NCBI GenBank assembly: GCA_016722515.1
Contig: JADKJE010000001.1
Coordinates: forward strand, 248,001 to 312,000
DNA from: Alphaproteobacteria bacterium
GTDB taxonomy: Bacteria; Pseudomonadota; Alphaproteobacteria; Rickettsiales; JADKJE01
DNA length: 64,000 nt
Reading direction: 5' to 3'
The notes beneath the pieces were generated by a model. The model ran no database searches. It worked only from the letters and a program-made list of their open reading frames with translations, and had not been told where the DNA came from. The position numbers and the translations under genes were made by a program. Each line of letters starts with the position of its first letter. Positions within the stretch are counted from its first letter, which is position 1. This document shows, one piece after another, positions 35,867-46,602 of the stretch.

Positions 35867-37150
35867 TTACCCATGTTTAAACATGGTTTTAAGTAAACCA
35901 GGATAAACAGCATGATCTTCAAGTTCCTCTTCAATTCGAAGCAGTTCGTTATATTTAGCTAAACGATCCGAACGGCACAACGACCCGGTTTTGATCTGAC
36001 CACAATTAGTGGCAACCGCTAAATGGGCTATCGTGGTATCTTCGGTTTCGCCAGAACGATGTGATAATATCGCACCATAGCCAGCACTCCGGGCAATGGT
36101 GATAGCTGTTAGTGTTTCTGTTAAGGTACCAATCTGGTTGGGTTTAACCAGCAAGGCGTTCGCCAGCCCTTGTGAAATTCCTTCGGAAAGGATTTCAGGG
36201 TTTGTCACAAACAAATCGTCACCCACTAACTGAATTTTATTTCCAAGCGATTGGGTCAGTATTTTCCAGCCTTCATGGTCATCTTCAGCCATACCATCTT
36301 CAATAGACGTAATCGGAAAGCGCGATACTAAATCTTCCCAATATTTGGTTAATTGTCCGCCATCAAGGGTTTTCCCCTCACCTTCCAGATGGTATTTACC
36401 ATGCTTATAAAATTCAGAAGCAGCAGCATCTAGAGCAATCATGATATCTTCGCCTGGACGATAGCCGGCCTTTTCAATTGCTCTCATAATAAACCCCAGA
36501 GCTTCATCCGCGCTTTTGAGATTAGGCGCAAAACCACCTTCATCACCAACAGCCGTGATATGGCCATTTTCTTTCAGAAGGGCTTTTAAGGCATGGAACA
36601 CTTCAACACCACCACGCAGTGCTTCAGAAAATGTTTCAAACCCAGAAGGAACGATCATAAACTCCTGAATATCAATAGGATTATCAGCATGTGCACCACC
36701 ATTAATAATATTCATCATCGGTATTGGCAAAATATGCGCTGATAGCCCTCCAATATAACGGTATAGTGGTAAATCAACACTGAGAGCCGCCGCCTTAGCC
36801 GTCGCCAACGATACCCCGAGGATAGCATTTGCACCCAGTTTTGATTTAGTTTCAGTACCGTCCAACTCAATCAGACTTAAATCAATTTCGCGTTGATTAG
36901 TTGCATCCATCCCGGTAATCGCGTTAGCAATGTCGATACATACATGTTCGACGGCACGCTGGACACCTTTACCACCATAACGATCTTCTTTATCACGTAA
37001 TTCATTGGCTTCTTTTTTGCCGGTTGAGGCACCACTGGGAACCGCGGCCCGGCCTATGGACCCATCTTCCAACTCAACATCAACTTCAATTGTTGGATTA
37101 CCTCGGCTGTCTAGAATTTCACGTGCAAATACATCGATAATATCAACCAT
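35867..37150 (-). CDS. eno: Enolase
   Basis: Eno converts 2-phosphoglycerate to phosphoenolpyruvate. The 427-residue length is normal. Visible motifs are REILDSRGNPTIEVDV, the GAHADNPIDIQEFMIVP block, GDEGGFAP with the catalytic glutamate, SIEDGMAEDD and VGDDLFVTN with metal ligands, and the signature LVKPNQIGTLTET and SHRSGETED. It precedes ftsB by 52–70 bp. Confidence 0.98.
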   Translation of the reverse strand: MVDIIDVFAREILDSRGNPTIEVDVELEDGSIGRAAVPSGASTGKKEANELRDKEDRYGGKGVQRAVEHVCIDIANAITGMDATNQREIDLSLIELDGTETKSKLGANAILGVSLATAKAAALSVDLPLYRYIGGLSAHILPIPMMNIINGGAHADNPIDIQEFMIVPSGFETFSEALRGGVEVFHALKALLKENGHITAVGDEGGFAPNLKSADEALGFIMRAIEKAGYRPGEDIMIALDAAASEFYKHGKYHLEGEGKTLDGGQLTKYWEDLVSRFPITSIEDGMAEDDHEGWKILTQSLGNKIQLVGDDLFVTNPEILSEGISQGLANALLVKPNQIGTLTETLTAITIARSAGYGAILSHRSGETEDTTIAHLAVATNCGQIKTGSLCRSDRLAKYNELLRIEEELEDHAVYPGLLKTMFKHG

Positions 37151-37320
37151 CTTAACTCTCCTTATGATACACTTATACGGAAGGTTTTAGCCGTCTCACC
37201 AAAAGAATGCAATAGGCTTGTTACATGTTTTTTTAACATAAACCAAAAAAAAGATTCCATCTTTGCAATATCACTTTATAATCCGGGCGTTATAACATTT
37301 CTATTTCCAATGGAGGAACC

Positions 37321-37755
37321 ATGCTATTTATCGCAGATGCATTTGCCCAGGCGGCCCCAGCAGTCACAGATCCAAACGCTACAATCGGTGGAATTCCGAG
37401 TTCGATTTTTCAGATCGTTGCGTTGGTCGCTATTTTCTATTTTCTCCTGATTCGCCCGCAAATGAAAAAAAGCAAAGAACAGCGCGAATTGGTTGCTGCC
37501 TTGCAAAAAGGAGACAAAGTAGTCACCAATAGTGGTATCATTGCCACCATTGCGAAAGTAGAACCGAGCGATCAAACCTTCATCATTGAAATTGCCCCGC
37601 AGGTTAAAATCAAAATCCTTCAATCTTTTGTGACCAGTAAATTTAATCCAGATGCTCAACAGGCCAAAAACACCTCTACTAAGGAAGAAAAAGCAGTTGA
37701 AAATAAATCTTCAGACAACGAAAAATCTGAGATTGACAATCCTGCTGCATCTTAA
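37321..37755 (+). CDS. yajC: Preprotein translocase auxiliary subunit YajC
   Basis: YajC is a small inner-membrane partner of SecDF. One membrane helix (about residues 28–46) is followed by RPQMKKSKEQRELVAALQKGDKV-type sequence typical of the family (about 47–70) and a VVTNSGIIATI beta segment. The tail of about 30 residues is charged and low in complexity. GGAGG lies a few bases before the ATG. secD follows about 50 bp later. Confidence 0.94.
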   Translation: MLFIADAFAQAAPAVTDPNATIGGIPSSIFQIVALVAIFYFLLIRPQMKKSKEQRELVAALQKGDKVVTNSGIIATIAKVEPSDQTFIIEIAPQVKIKILQSFVTSKFNPDAQQAKNTSTKEEKAVENKSSDNEKSEIDNPAAS

Positions 37756-37804
37756 TCAATCCCTATTCCTATAAGAGTGTTCCCTTTATGCTTGGATTAA
37801 ACCG

Positions 37805-39352
37805 TTGGAAAATTTAATTATTCTTTTTGTTGTTCTTGGAGGTAGTATTCTTGCGCTTCCAAGTATGCTTCCAGTCTCGGCTGTGGGGTATATTCCAAGC
37901 TGGTTAAGGGGACCCTCTATAAACTTGGGTTTGGATTTAAGAGGCGGTTCTTATTTATTACTCGAAGTCGATACAGGCACTTACTTTAATGAACAAATGT
38001 CATTCCTTGAAGACTCTGTCAGGCAAAATCTGCGCAAAAGTCATATAGGTTATAAAAACCTGAAGCATAATGCTTCATCCGTTACCTTAGATATCCTGCG
38101 CACGGATGATATTGATGCGGTGAAAAAGGGATTGCTCGATGTAAATTCTCAACTCACCCTTGATGTTAACAACGGTACGGTGGTTGCTTCATTAAGTCCA
38201 GCACAACAAACACAAATTGCCAAACAAGTTATTGGCCAATCGATCGAAATTATCCGCCGTCGTATCGATGAAACCGGAACCAAGGAACCGGATATCCAAC
38301 AACAAGGTGAAAATCGCATCCTGTTGCAAATGCCAGGTGTTGAAAATCCAGAACAAATAAAATCGATCCTTGGTAAGACGGCTAAACTGACGTTCCACAT
38401 GGTCGATGCACATGTCAGTCCTTCCGATATTGCCCAAGGTCGAATTCCACTTGATACTCAAGTTCTGCCACTTGAGGATAGCCATCGTGAAAACCATAAG
38501 CTTGCCATCAAACGGCAGTCTCTTTTATCGGGTGATATGTTAACCAATGCTTCATCTACCTACAGTCAGGGACAAGCTGTTGTTAGTTTTACATTTAACC
38601 AGGCAGGTGCACAAAAATTTGCGGAAGTCACCCGTGAGAATATCGGTAAGGCTTTTGCAGTTGTACTGGATGATAAAATCATAACAGCTCCCGTAATCCA
38701 GTCCGCCATTTTAGGTGGAAGCGGCATTATTACCGGAAATTTCACCATTGAATCCGCAGAAGAATTAGCACTTCTGTTACGAGCCGGTGCGTTACCTGCG
38801 CCGTTACATATTGTTGAAGAACGTACCGTAGGCCCTAGCCTTGGTAATGATTCTATTGCAGCTGGAAAATTCTCAGCGATTGTTGGTGTCTGTTTTATTA
38901 TTGTCTTTATTTCCTGCCTCTATGGATTATTTGGTATTATTGCCAGTATTGCATTGCTGGTGAACTTAATCTTGTTGATGGCAGGCCTTTCTGTACTCCA
39001 GGCCACCTTAACTCTACCAGGTATTGCCGGTATTGCCCTAAGCCTTGGTATGACTGTGGATGCCAACGTGTTAATATTTGAACGCATCAAAGAAGAAATC
39101 CGCAAGGGCAGCTCCGTTATTGCCAGTATTGATAGAGGGTTTAAACATGCCTTTGGTACGATTATCGATGCGCACCTCACCGCATTGCTGGCTGCGTTTC
39201 TGCTATTTACGTTGGGTAACGGCCCTATCAAAGGGTTCGGAGTTACGTTATCCATCGGCTTGATTTGTTCACTGTTTACAGCCATTACATTTACTCGCTT
39301 GCTCATTTATGTATGGTTGAAATTAGCAAAGCCAAAACATTTAACTTGCTAG
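37805..39352 (+). CDS. secD: Protein translocase subunit SecD
   Basis: SecD uses the proton gradient to help complete export through SecYEG. The 515-residue product has a first membrane helix, the periplasmic P1 domain with GLDLRGGSYLLLEVD (about 40–54), and five C-terminal helices with TLPGIAGIALSLGMTVDANVL (split across about 400–420). The frame opens with TTG at 37805. An out-of-frame ATG at 37788 gives MLGLNRWK, exactly the charged N-terminus expected of SecD, so one base appears to be missing within 37809–37817. secF, usually next, is absent; the following gene is unrelated. Confidence 0.92.
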   Translation: MENLIILFVVLGGSILALPSMLPVSAVGYIPSWLRGPSINLGLDLRGGSYLLLEVDTGTYFNEQMSFLEDSVRQNLRKSHIGYKNLKHNASSVTLDILRTDDIDAVKKGLLDVNSQLTLDVNNGTVVASLSPAQQTQIAKQVIGQSIEIIRRRIDETGTKEPDIQQQGENRILLQMPGVENPEQIKSILGKTAKLTFHMVDAHVSPSDIAQGRIPLDTQVLPLEDSHRENHKLAIKRQSLLSGDMLTNASSTYSQGQAVVSFTFNQAGAQKFAEVTRENIGKAFAVVLDDKIITAPVIQSAILGGSGIITGNFTIESAEELALLLRAGALPAPLHIVEERTVGPSLGNDSIAAGKFSAIVGVCFIIVFISCLYGLFGIIASIALLVNLILLMAGLSVLQATLTLPGIAGIALSLGMTVDANVLIFERIKEEIRKGSSVIASIDRGFKHAFGTIIDAHLTALLAAFLLFTLGNGPIKGFGVTLSIGLICSLFTAITFTRLLIYVWLKLAKPKHLTC

Positions 39353-39415
39353 GCATTTTTCTTTTATGTTATAGTCATTATCAGGGGATGATTATAATTT
39401 ATGGGGAATCTTGCT

Positions 39416-40309
39416 ATGCTTACACGTCTTATTGCCACCACGCTTGCATTAACATTGGTCTCAACAACAGCTCTGGCGTCTCAATACAGCGGAAACGAAC
39501 CAATGGATCAGGTAATTAGTTATGCAATGGATCACAACCCAGTAGCGTTAAGCTACATGATGAAAGAAACACCATCAACACTCAGGGATTATTTTGAACG
39601 TCACCCAGAGGATGCCAAAATACTCGCATCACGTTATTGGGGATTAGTGGATTCACCCAAAGCGAGCACATCTGCCAACAATCACATCAGGCCACTTCCC
39701 GCACCATCAGCAGTTACCACGATTCAACAGATGAGCCATATTGAAACATCAGCTGGACCTAATCATTATCAATTGGCTGTGGTTCCGCTAGGCAATCCTT
39801 ATATGATGATGGAACACAATCGAACAACGTCTATCTCCGACAGCCCTTTCCCAGACAGCACTAAAAAAGAAACATCGGCAAACGCTGCCATAGATTCACC
39901 TGCTGATGCGGCCCCAAAAGGTAAAGAGACAACGATAAAATCAGATCCGAAAATATCTTCAAAACAACCCTCGTCTAACTCAGCTAACGTTGCGGTTAAA
40001 AGCACCATAAATAACCAGCATGCTTCGAATAAACATCCATCGAAGCCAAAAGAACAACGTGGTAATGAACAAGATTCTACAGAGCCTCATCAGGCTGAAG
40101 CAATTTCTGCTCTTAAACCGAGTTTAAAGCCTGAAGTTATCTCAACTTCAAATACGCTGGCCGATACAGGAAAACAACCATCCAACGTCACCACACAGTC
40201 CACAGGTGGCTCGTCTAAACACAATAAACGCAATTGGGCAACCCCCGTTGAAAAGGATGCGGCACCTGATTCTGTTCATAAAGGCACAGATGTCGAAAAA
40301 AATAAATAA
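39416..40309 (+). CDS. Secreted low-complexity protein
   Basis: The ATG at 39416 is preferred because GGGGA lies eight bases upstream; another in-frame ATG is at 39401. The signal peptide ends near TALA-SQY. A short helical domain (about residues 25–75, with YAMDHNP and YFERHPEDAK) is followed by more than 200 residues rich in Ser, Lys, Asn, Thr and Pro that look disordered. A possible promoter (TTGCTA, 18-base spacer, TATAGT) overlaps the secD end. No family is recognised. Confidence 0.6.
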   Translation: MLTRLIATTLALTLVSTTALASQYSGNEPMDQVISYAMDHNPVALSYMMKETPSTLRDYFERHPEDAKILASRYWGLVDSPKASTSANNHIRPLPAPSAVTTIQQMSHIETSAGPNHYQLAVVPLGNPYMMMEHNRTTSISDSPFPDSTKKETSANAAIDSPADAAPKGKETTIKSDPKISSKQPSSNSANVAVKSTINNQHASNKHPSKPKEQRGNEQDSTEPHQAEAISALKPSLKPEVISTSNTLADTGKQPSNVTTQSTGGSSKHNKRNWATPVEKDAAPDSVHKGTDVEKNK

Positions 40310-40490
40310 GCCAATGCAGTGAATTTACGTTCCTTAATTAAGCACGTTTACCTTTGCTGCTTTGTTACCAAGACGCGGCTCAAATCGATACGAAGATAAA
40401 AGCTTTTCTTTCACAGCATTTTGTTGCTCAAAACGCCGGTTTAAAGAGTCCAGTGGTCGGACAATATTCCAAAATTGTGGGACAGCCGGC

Positions 40491-40581
40491 GGCCTGTTCT
40501 AAAATGAAGTGCAACACCTATTTGATTATCTGTTTTGACAAAAAACATCATAAGGTGTTGCACTTCATTTTGGAACAGGCC
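40491..40581. repeat. MITE-like element with 29-bp inverted repeats
   Basis: Arms 40491–40519 and 40553–40581 are inverted copies with 28 of 29 positions matching, around a 33-base centre. No transposase is inside and no clear target duplication is seen. The arms start GGCCTGTTC and contain TGAAGTGCAAC, resembling terminal repeats of an insertion sequence. The hairpin could also terminate transcription between the convergent genes on either side. The remaining bases 40310–40490 hold no recognised gene. Confidence 0.6.
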
Positions 40582-40598
40582 ATTTAACCCCCTATTTC

Positions 40599-43500
40599 TT
40601 ATTTTACGACACTATTATCTTCGCAGTTTACATCATCACAGAATGAATCTGGTTGAATTCTGATCCCTGAATCATATTTAGTCCTTCGTGGAGTAAATTC
40701 ATGATGCGTCCTATTATTTACATTGCCTCCTTGATAAGTCTTCGTTTTACCTTTTTGATGCTTTTCGGTAGGATCCTTAAGTGGTACAGGACAGCCGTGT
40801 CTGTTCTCGAGTAAATCAGCATTATCACAATACCTTGATCCATCACCCATTGACCCATCGCCGCCATTTGGAAGTGTGCCACCTTTTGGAGGTGTTCCAC
40901 CATTCGGAGGGGTTACACCATTTGGAAGTGTGCCACCATTCGGAGGTGTGCCACCATTCGGAGGTGTGCCACCATTTGGAGATGTGCCACCATTCGGAGG
41001 TGTGACGCCGTTTGGAGGTGTGCCACCGTTTGGAGGTGTGCCACCATTTGGAGGTGTGCCGCCGTTTGGAGGTGTGCCACCATTTGGAGGTGTGCCGCCG
41101 TTTGGAGGTGTGCCACCATTTGGAGGTGTGCCGCCGTTTGGAGGTGTGCCACCATTTGGAAGCGTACAACCATCAGGAAGTATACCACCACTAAGAAGAG
41201 TACAACCATTCGGAGGTGTTCCGCCATTCGGAGGTGTGCCACCATTTGGAGGTGTGCCACCATTTGGAGGTGTGCCACCATTCGGAGGTGTGCCACCATT
41301 CGGAGGTGTGCCACCATTTGGAGGTGTGCCACCATTTGGAGGTGTGCCACCATTTGGAGGTGTGCCACCATTTGGAGGTGTGCCACCATTTGGAGGTGTG
41401 CCACCATTCGGAGGTGTGCCACCATCTGGAGGTGTGCCACCATTTGGAGGTGTGCCACCATTCGGAGGTGTGCCACCATCTGGAGGTGTGCCACCATTTG
41501 GAGGTGTGCCACCATTTGGAGGTGTGCCACCATTTGGAGGTGTGCCACCATTCGGAGGTGTGCCCCATTCGAGGTGTGCCACCATTCGGAGGTGTGCCAC
41601 CATTCGGAGGTGTGCCACCATTCGGAGGTGTCTGCCACCATCTGGAGGTGTGCCACCATCTGGAGGTGTGCCACCATTTGGAGGTGTGCCACCATTCGGA
41701 GGTGTGCCACCATCTGGAGGTGTGCCACCATTTGGAGGTGTGCCACCATTTGGAGGTGTGCCACCATTTGGAGGTGTGCCACCATTCGGAGGTGTGCCAC
41801 CATTCGGAGGTGTGCCACCATTCGGAGGTGTGCCACCATTTGGAGGTGTGCCACCATCTGGAGGTGTGCCACCATTTGGAGGTGTGCCACCATCTGGAGG
41901 TGTGCCACCATTTGGAGGTGTGCCACCATCTGGAGGTGTGCCACCATTCGGAGGTGTGCCACCATTCGGAGGTGTGCCACCATCTGGAGGTGTGCCACCA
42001 TTCGGAGGTGTGCCACCATTCGGAGGTGTGCCACCATCTGGAGGTGTGCCACCATTTGGAGGTGTGCCACCATCTGGAGGTGTGCCACCATTCGGAGGTG
42101 TGCCGCCATCTGGAGGTGTGCCACCATTTGGAGGTGTGCCACCATTTGGAGGTGTGCCACCATCTGGAGGTGTGCCACCATCTGGAGGTGTGCCACCATC
42201 TGGAGGTGTGCCACCATTTGGAGGTGTGCCACCATTTGGAGGTGTGCCACCATCTGGAGGTGTGCCACCATCTGGAGGTGTGCCACCATCTGGAGGTGTG
42301 CCACCATTTGGAGGTGTGCCACCATCTGGAGGTGTGCCACCATTTGGAGGTGTGCCACCATCTGGAGGGGTGCCACCATTTGGGGTGTGCCACCATCTGG
42401 AGGTGTGCCACCATTTGGAGGTGTGCCACCATTCGGAGGTGTGCCACCATCTGGAGGTGTGCCACCATTCGGAGGTGTGCCACCATTCGGAGGTGTGCCA
42501 CCATCTGGAGGCGTACTACCGCAACTACTTGCCCCGGCTAAGAAATCAACTTGTCCATTATTGGCATTAAAACTGCCACATCCGCCTGTTGGATCGCCAG
42601 GCAGCGGAGGAACACCAGTATCACCAGGAGCTGGAGTGATTGGGCCGAAAATAACCGACTGGCCTTGTATAATCAACGATGTTTTTTTGGTGTTATCACC
42701 ACTATTATTAACACCTGAGACAAATTGTTCTAACATAAAAGTATCTGCCCTCACTCGTGGAGCCGATAAATCATTGACGAAATTCAAGCTTCCAACACTG
42801 GCAATAATGCTAGTCAATCCATCTATATTTATTGAATTTGCAAGAGGATCATCTGCATTCATTTCATTATGAGTATCACCATCCAAAACTAAATTTCCAT
42901 TTGTTGCCGCCATTATTATTTTACTGGCTAAATCAATATCATAATTAGACAGGTTTGTATGACGGCTACTCAAATCACCAGCACTACTTATGGAATTAAT
43001 ATCACCGTGAATAGTAAGATTATTTGCTGCAGTAAGTTCCGTCACCGTATTAATAAAATGAGAAAAACTAAGGAAAAATGCAGAAGGATTCCCTATGCCG
43101 GAGATTATATTAATGTTTTGAATAACATCGCCATTGATTTCAATATCATCAGCGATGATTTTAACATCACCTAGAATAGCATTATCTGCACCTAAAATAG
43201 CATTAATAGTGGCATTAATATTCCCATTAACCACCACTGATTTTGTATTATCCATTAGAAAATTAAAAATATTACCCCCTGTACTACCGTATGCTGGCTC
43301 AATGATATTTACATCATAAGTCGTATTACCATTCATTGTTATGCTGTCCGGTGCCGTGAAATACATTTTATAAGAATCCAACTCATCATGAATAAATGAA
43401 TCTACGTCTCCAATAAAACTAGTGGAAACTTTTTTAATAGTGGTATCACCATTGATATTAAGAATACCTGAAGGCATGGTTGTTAAAGCAGCCTTAACCG

Positions 43501-46006
43501 TGGCAATTCCACTTAGAAAAACAGGCGACATATAGGTTTCAAAGAAACTGCGGTTATTAATAGTATTTCCTGCTAAATTATAAAGCTCAGCGTAATTTCG
43601 TTCAACTCCCGAGTTAGAGCTTACTGTAGTGGAAACATCAACCGTTTGATTGCCATTAATTGTTGTATTACCCGAAGATAGAAATGCACCAACAGCATTG
43701 ATGCTACCTTGTGTAGTATCCCCTAGTTTACTTGTGGTAGCAGATACTAAACTATTACCTGTATGGACTAAATTACCAATAGCCGAAAGTCCTGCCTCAA
43801 CCTCAAGTAATGAATCGATAGTTGTCGTATCTGTAAAATTGACAACCACAGGCAACACAGAACCAATCACATTTATATTGCCATTGAGCGTCATATTCCG
43901 CCCAGCAAGTAATTGTGCATCGGCATAGGAGGTCATAAATTGCATTGCATTAATTTTAGACAACACATTGACATCACCATTCATTACAAAATCACCATCG
44001 GCGCCATGTGCTTCAACATTTAATTGTGCGTTGGTAAGTGTATTATTCAGTCCTGTTACTCCTAAATAATCATAGATGGCCTGAACTGTCATATTTTTGA
44101 CGTTTATATTATGGGCGCTATCGATATCAACATTGGATACAGCAGATCCTGTATTACTGACTGCATTTACAAGTGTATAATGAGACTTAGCCGTAATATC
44201 ACCATTAATATTGATATCTTTTCCAACCCCAGTATTCGTAATCGTTAAATTAACAATCGAGTCTCCATCACCAGTCGTTGTGGCTACCGTATTATCAATC
44301 GTGGTATTACCCGCCATGGTTATCACATTTACCGCATCTAAATCAACAGAGGTGTTAAACGTTCCACCAGTTGGTGCCGTGACGTTTGCATTCACATTAA
44401 TATCGCCATTAATTGTTAATGCCCCGCTAGAATTAGCACTCACCGTTACAGTATTTACGCCTACTATAGCGCCTGAGGCTGAAACATTCAGTGAACCGAC
44501 ATTGATGTTCCCCCCACCCGTCGTACTGATGGCTATATCACCGGGATTAATAACACCCGCTCCGCCTGTCCTAAGATTTCCAATATTAACACCACCGCTT
44601 CCGGCTGTTAATGTAAGATCACCACTTGTTGTTGCGAGTGTATCAGCAGCATCCTGGAACGTAATCGATCCGCCTGGATTTAAGGTCTGTAACGTAATAT
44701 TACCACTACCTCCCTGCACCACATTATCAGTTATGTTCTGCATCGTAATCACGTTATCCGCTTGAATGAGTACATTGGTGCCACCTTGTGATTGTGTTTC
44801 AATGAAATTTTCATAAATTTCATTGGAAGCCGCTACGCCCGAACCATTGCGGATGGTCATAGTCGTTGGGTCTATAATTAAACTACCGCCCGTGCCATTG
44901 ACAGCATGAGCATCAACAACCCCATTCAAAGAAACAGAGTTCCCGCTAATCTCAACAGTACCGCCATTCCCGCTGACCGTTCCCCCTTTTGCTTCAATCC
45001 GTGCAGGGGATGAAAAATGATTGGCTTTATCTGCTTTCGTATAAACAGTTCCACCACTGCCATTGGTTCCAGCATTGGCTTGAATCTGGCCATTTTGATT
45101 GATATCACCAACCGATGTTATAAAGACTGAACCCGCATTATAACCATTACCAAACGCATTGGCGTCGACTACGCCATTCATGTTAACAACCGATTCGGCG
45201 ATATCAGACGCTAATTTAGCCGCTACAAGCACCTGGCCAGAGTATGCCTGCAATGTACCCGTATTAACAACGCCTAATTTATTCAAATTTTCATGGGAAA
45301 CGCCATAGGTAATCAAATTATCACCACGCAAATCCACACTCATATTATTGGTCGATGCCAAGTGCACTTGTCCGAGGTTGGCTTTAATTAAACCTGTATT
45401 TTCAACATAAGGACCTGCCAATACGGCGAATCCACCTTGAGAAACCTCAATAGAACCATGGTTAATAACCTGTCCTTCACCTGTACCCTGTAATTGGTAT
45501 TGTCCATCAGCACCGGTTATATTCATCGCAGTCGACGCCAATAAAGCACCCACATTCACTTGGGACGTACCATAAAAGGTAATCCCTGAACTATTTAATA
45601 TAACCACCTGGCCATTGGCATTCAGCGCTCCACGTAATTCACTAGGTACTCCACCTATCACCCTATTAATGGCAATGGCCGAACCATTGGGTTGATAGAA
45701 ATTAACAGCTTCCCCTACATTGGTTGAGAAATCCTGCCAGTTAATATCAAGCCGCTGCGTATCCTGGGTAATATTGGTATTAGATCCCTGCTGAACAATA
45801 GCTCCACTTCCTTGAACAACTTCCCCACCAGTAGGAGCAGCAAAAACGGAACCCCATGTTGTGAAGGCCAAAGCGCACACAAACGCACTACTGCACAAGT
45901 TCAAGATTGTCTTATTTCGCTTCACCACAGACCAACGAAAGATTTTGGTTGAATTTTCGAGCATTAGCTCGTTTTTTTGTGAGGTAACACTGGATCTGCT
46001 GCGCAT
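40599..46006 (-). CDS. Filamentous-haemagglutinin-type exoprotein with hexapeptide-repeat tail (frame broken)
   Basis: The ATG at 46006 starts an extended signal peptide (basic N-terminus, then hydrophobic to FAAPTGG), followed by the TPS secretion domain with ITQDTQRLDINWQDFS, VNFYQPNGSAIAINRV and the LNANGQVVILNSSG block. A beta-helix rich in Asn, Thr and Gly follows to about residue 1120. Then comes a proline/glycine region of GGTPPN and GGTPPD hexapeptides (about 90 copies) and a C-terminal domain of about 90 residues with four cysteines. A one-base loss at 42378–42390 moves the frame; a cluster at 41563–41632 nets to zero. Without the break the protein would be about 1800 residues. It would be exported by a TpsB/FhaC-like partner, which is not in the window. 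Confidence 0.85.
40876..42510 (-). repeat. 18-bp tandem repeat array (about 90 units)
   Basis: The unit AATGGTGGCACACCTCCA-type (18 bp) is repeated about 90 times with variation mainly at one or two positions (TTT/TTC/TCT in the plus-strand unit). Degenerate units lie near 41160–41220. All six frames are open across it, so several long spurious ORFs appear on both strands. Confidence 0.95.
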
Positions 46007-46030
46007 TTTCTTATCTCTAAATTTGTTCAA

Positions 46031-46602
46031 TTATTTTGCATTTAACGCCCACTTACAATATGGGTATTAAATACAATTTAACACAAATTCTATTAATATC
46101 TTGCTAATTTTTACTTTATTGTTACATAAATATGTATTATATTTTATTTGTTTTTTAATATATTGTAATTTTTTGCTTGAATAAAATCCAAAATAGAAAG
46201 ATAATGATCGCGATGCCACGTTATTGACATGCTTTGGCTCGCCAAGCAATACCGAGCTCAATGATTTTTTGAAATGCAGAACATCCTGCCCGTCTCCACA
46301 GATTGACAGAAACACAAAAGGAATCGCTAAAAGCTCACATTAACGCCCCCCACCCCCAGATATAGAGAACGATGGCGTGCCATTGATATTCAGCGTCGTA
46401 TCAAAGTGCAATACAGTGTTGCTTAAGGAAAAAGGAAGAATCGCTTCCTTAACATCGATGACGCATTTAATAGTGTCATGATATTGAATGGTATTGGTAT
46501 ACGCTATTACATGATAGAGACATCGGATCGCTGAAGCAAAGAAGCATTGTGCACATGGTCACTGCCCCACATTACGGCAAGGGGTTTAATGTTAAATCAC
46601 AA
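46031..46602. other. Intergenic region upstream of the adhesin gene
   Basis: 46031–46190 is extremely AT-rich and probably contains the adhesin promoter. The remainder includes a possible coding remnant (46340–46558, listed separately). A plus-sense ORF in 45861–46070 and a minus-sense frame 46067–46315 look like chance. Confidence 0.4.
46340..46558 (-). pseudogene. Possible coding remnant without a start
   Basis: A 72-codon open frame after a TGA has coding-like composition: an FFASAIRC stretch, a beta-rich centre and an end of SISGGGGR before TAA. No ATG or credible alternative start is in frame. Upstream, a different frame reads MWGSDHVHN…, so the two could be parts of one frameshifted small gene downstream of mutT. 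No family is recognised; it may be a decayed gene. Confidence 0.3.

Noticed and set aside
40354..40587. 77-codon ORF before and across the inverted repeat
   Set aside because: It runs through both inverted-repeat arms, has no ribosome binding site and matches no family.
40876..42510. CRISPR array
   Set aside because: Units are contiguous 18-bp in-frame repeats without unique spacers.
40876..42872. Long plus-strand ORFs with PPFGGV, HHLEVC or TIWRCA repeats
   Set aside because: They are antisense frames of the 18-bp repeat array in the adhesin gene; no start or secretion signal supports them.
46067..46315. 82-codon minus-strand ORF
   Set aside because: Very AT-rich with poor amino-acid pattern and no ribosome binding site; likely chance.
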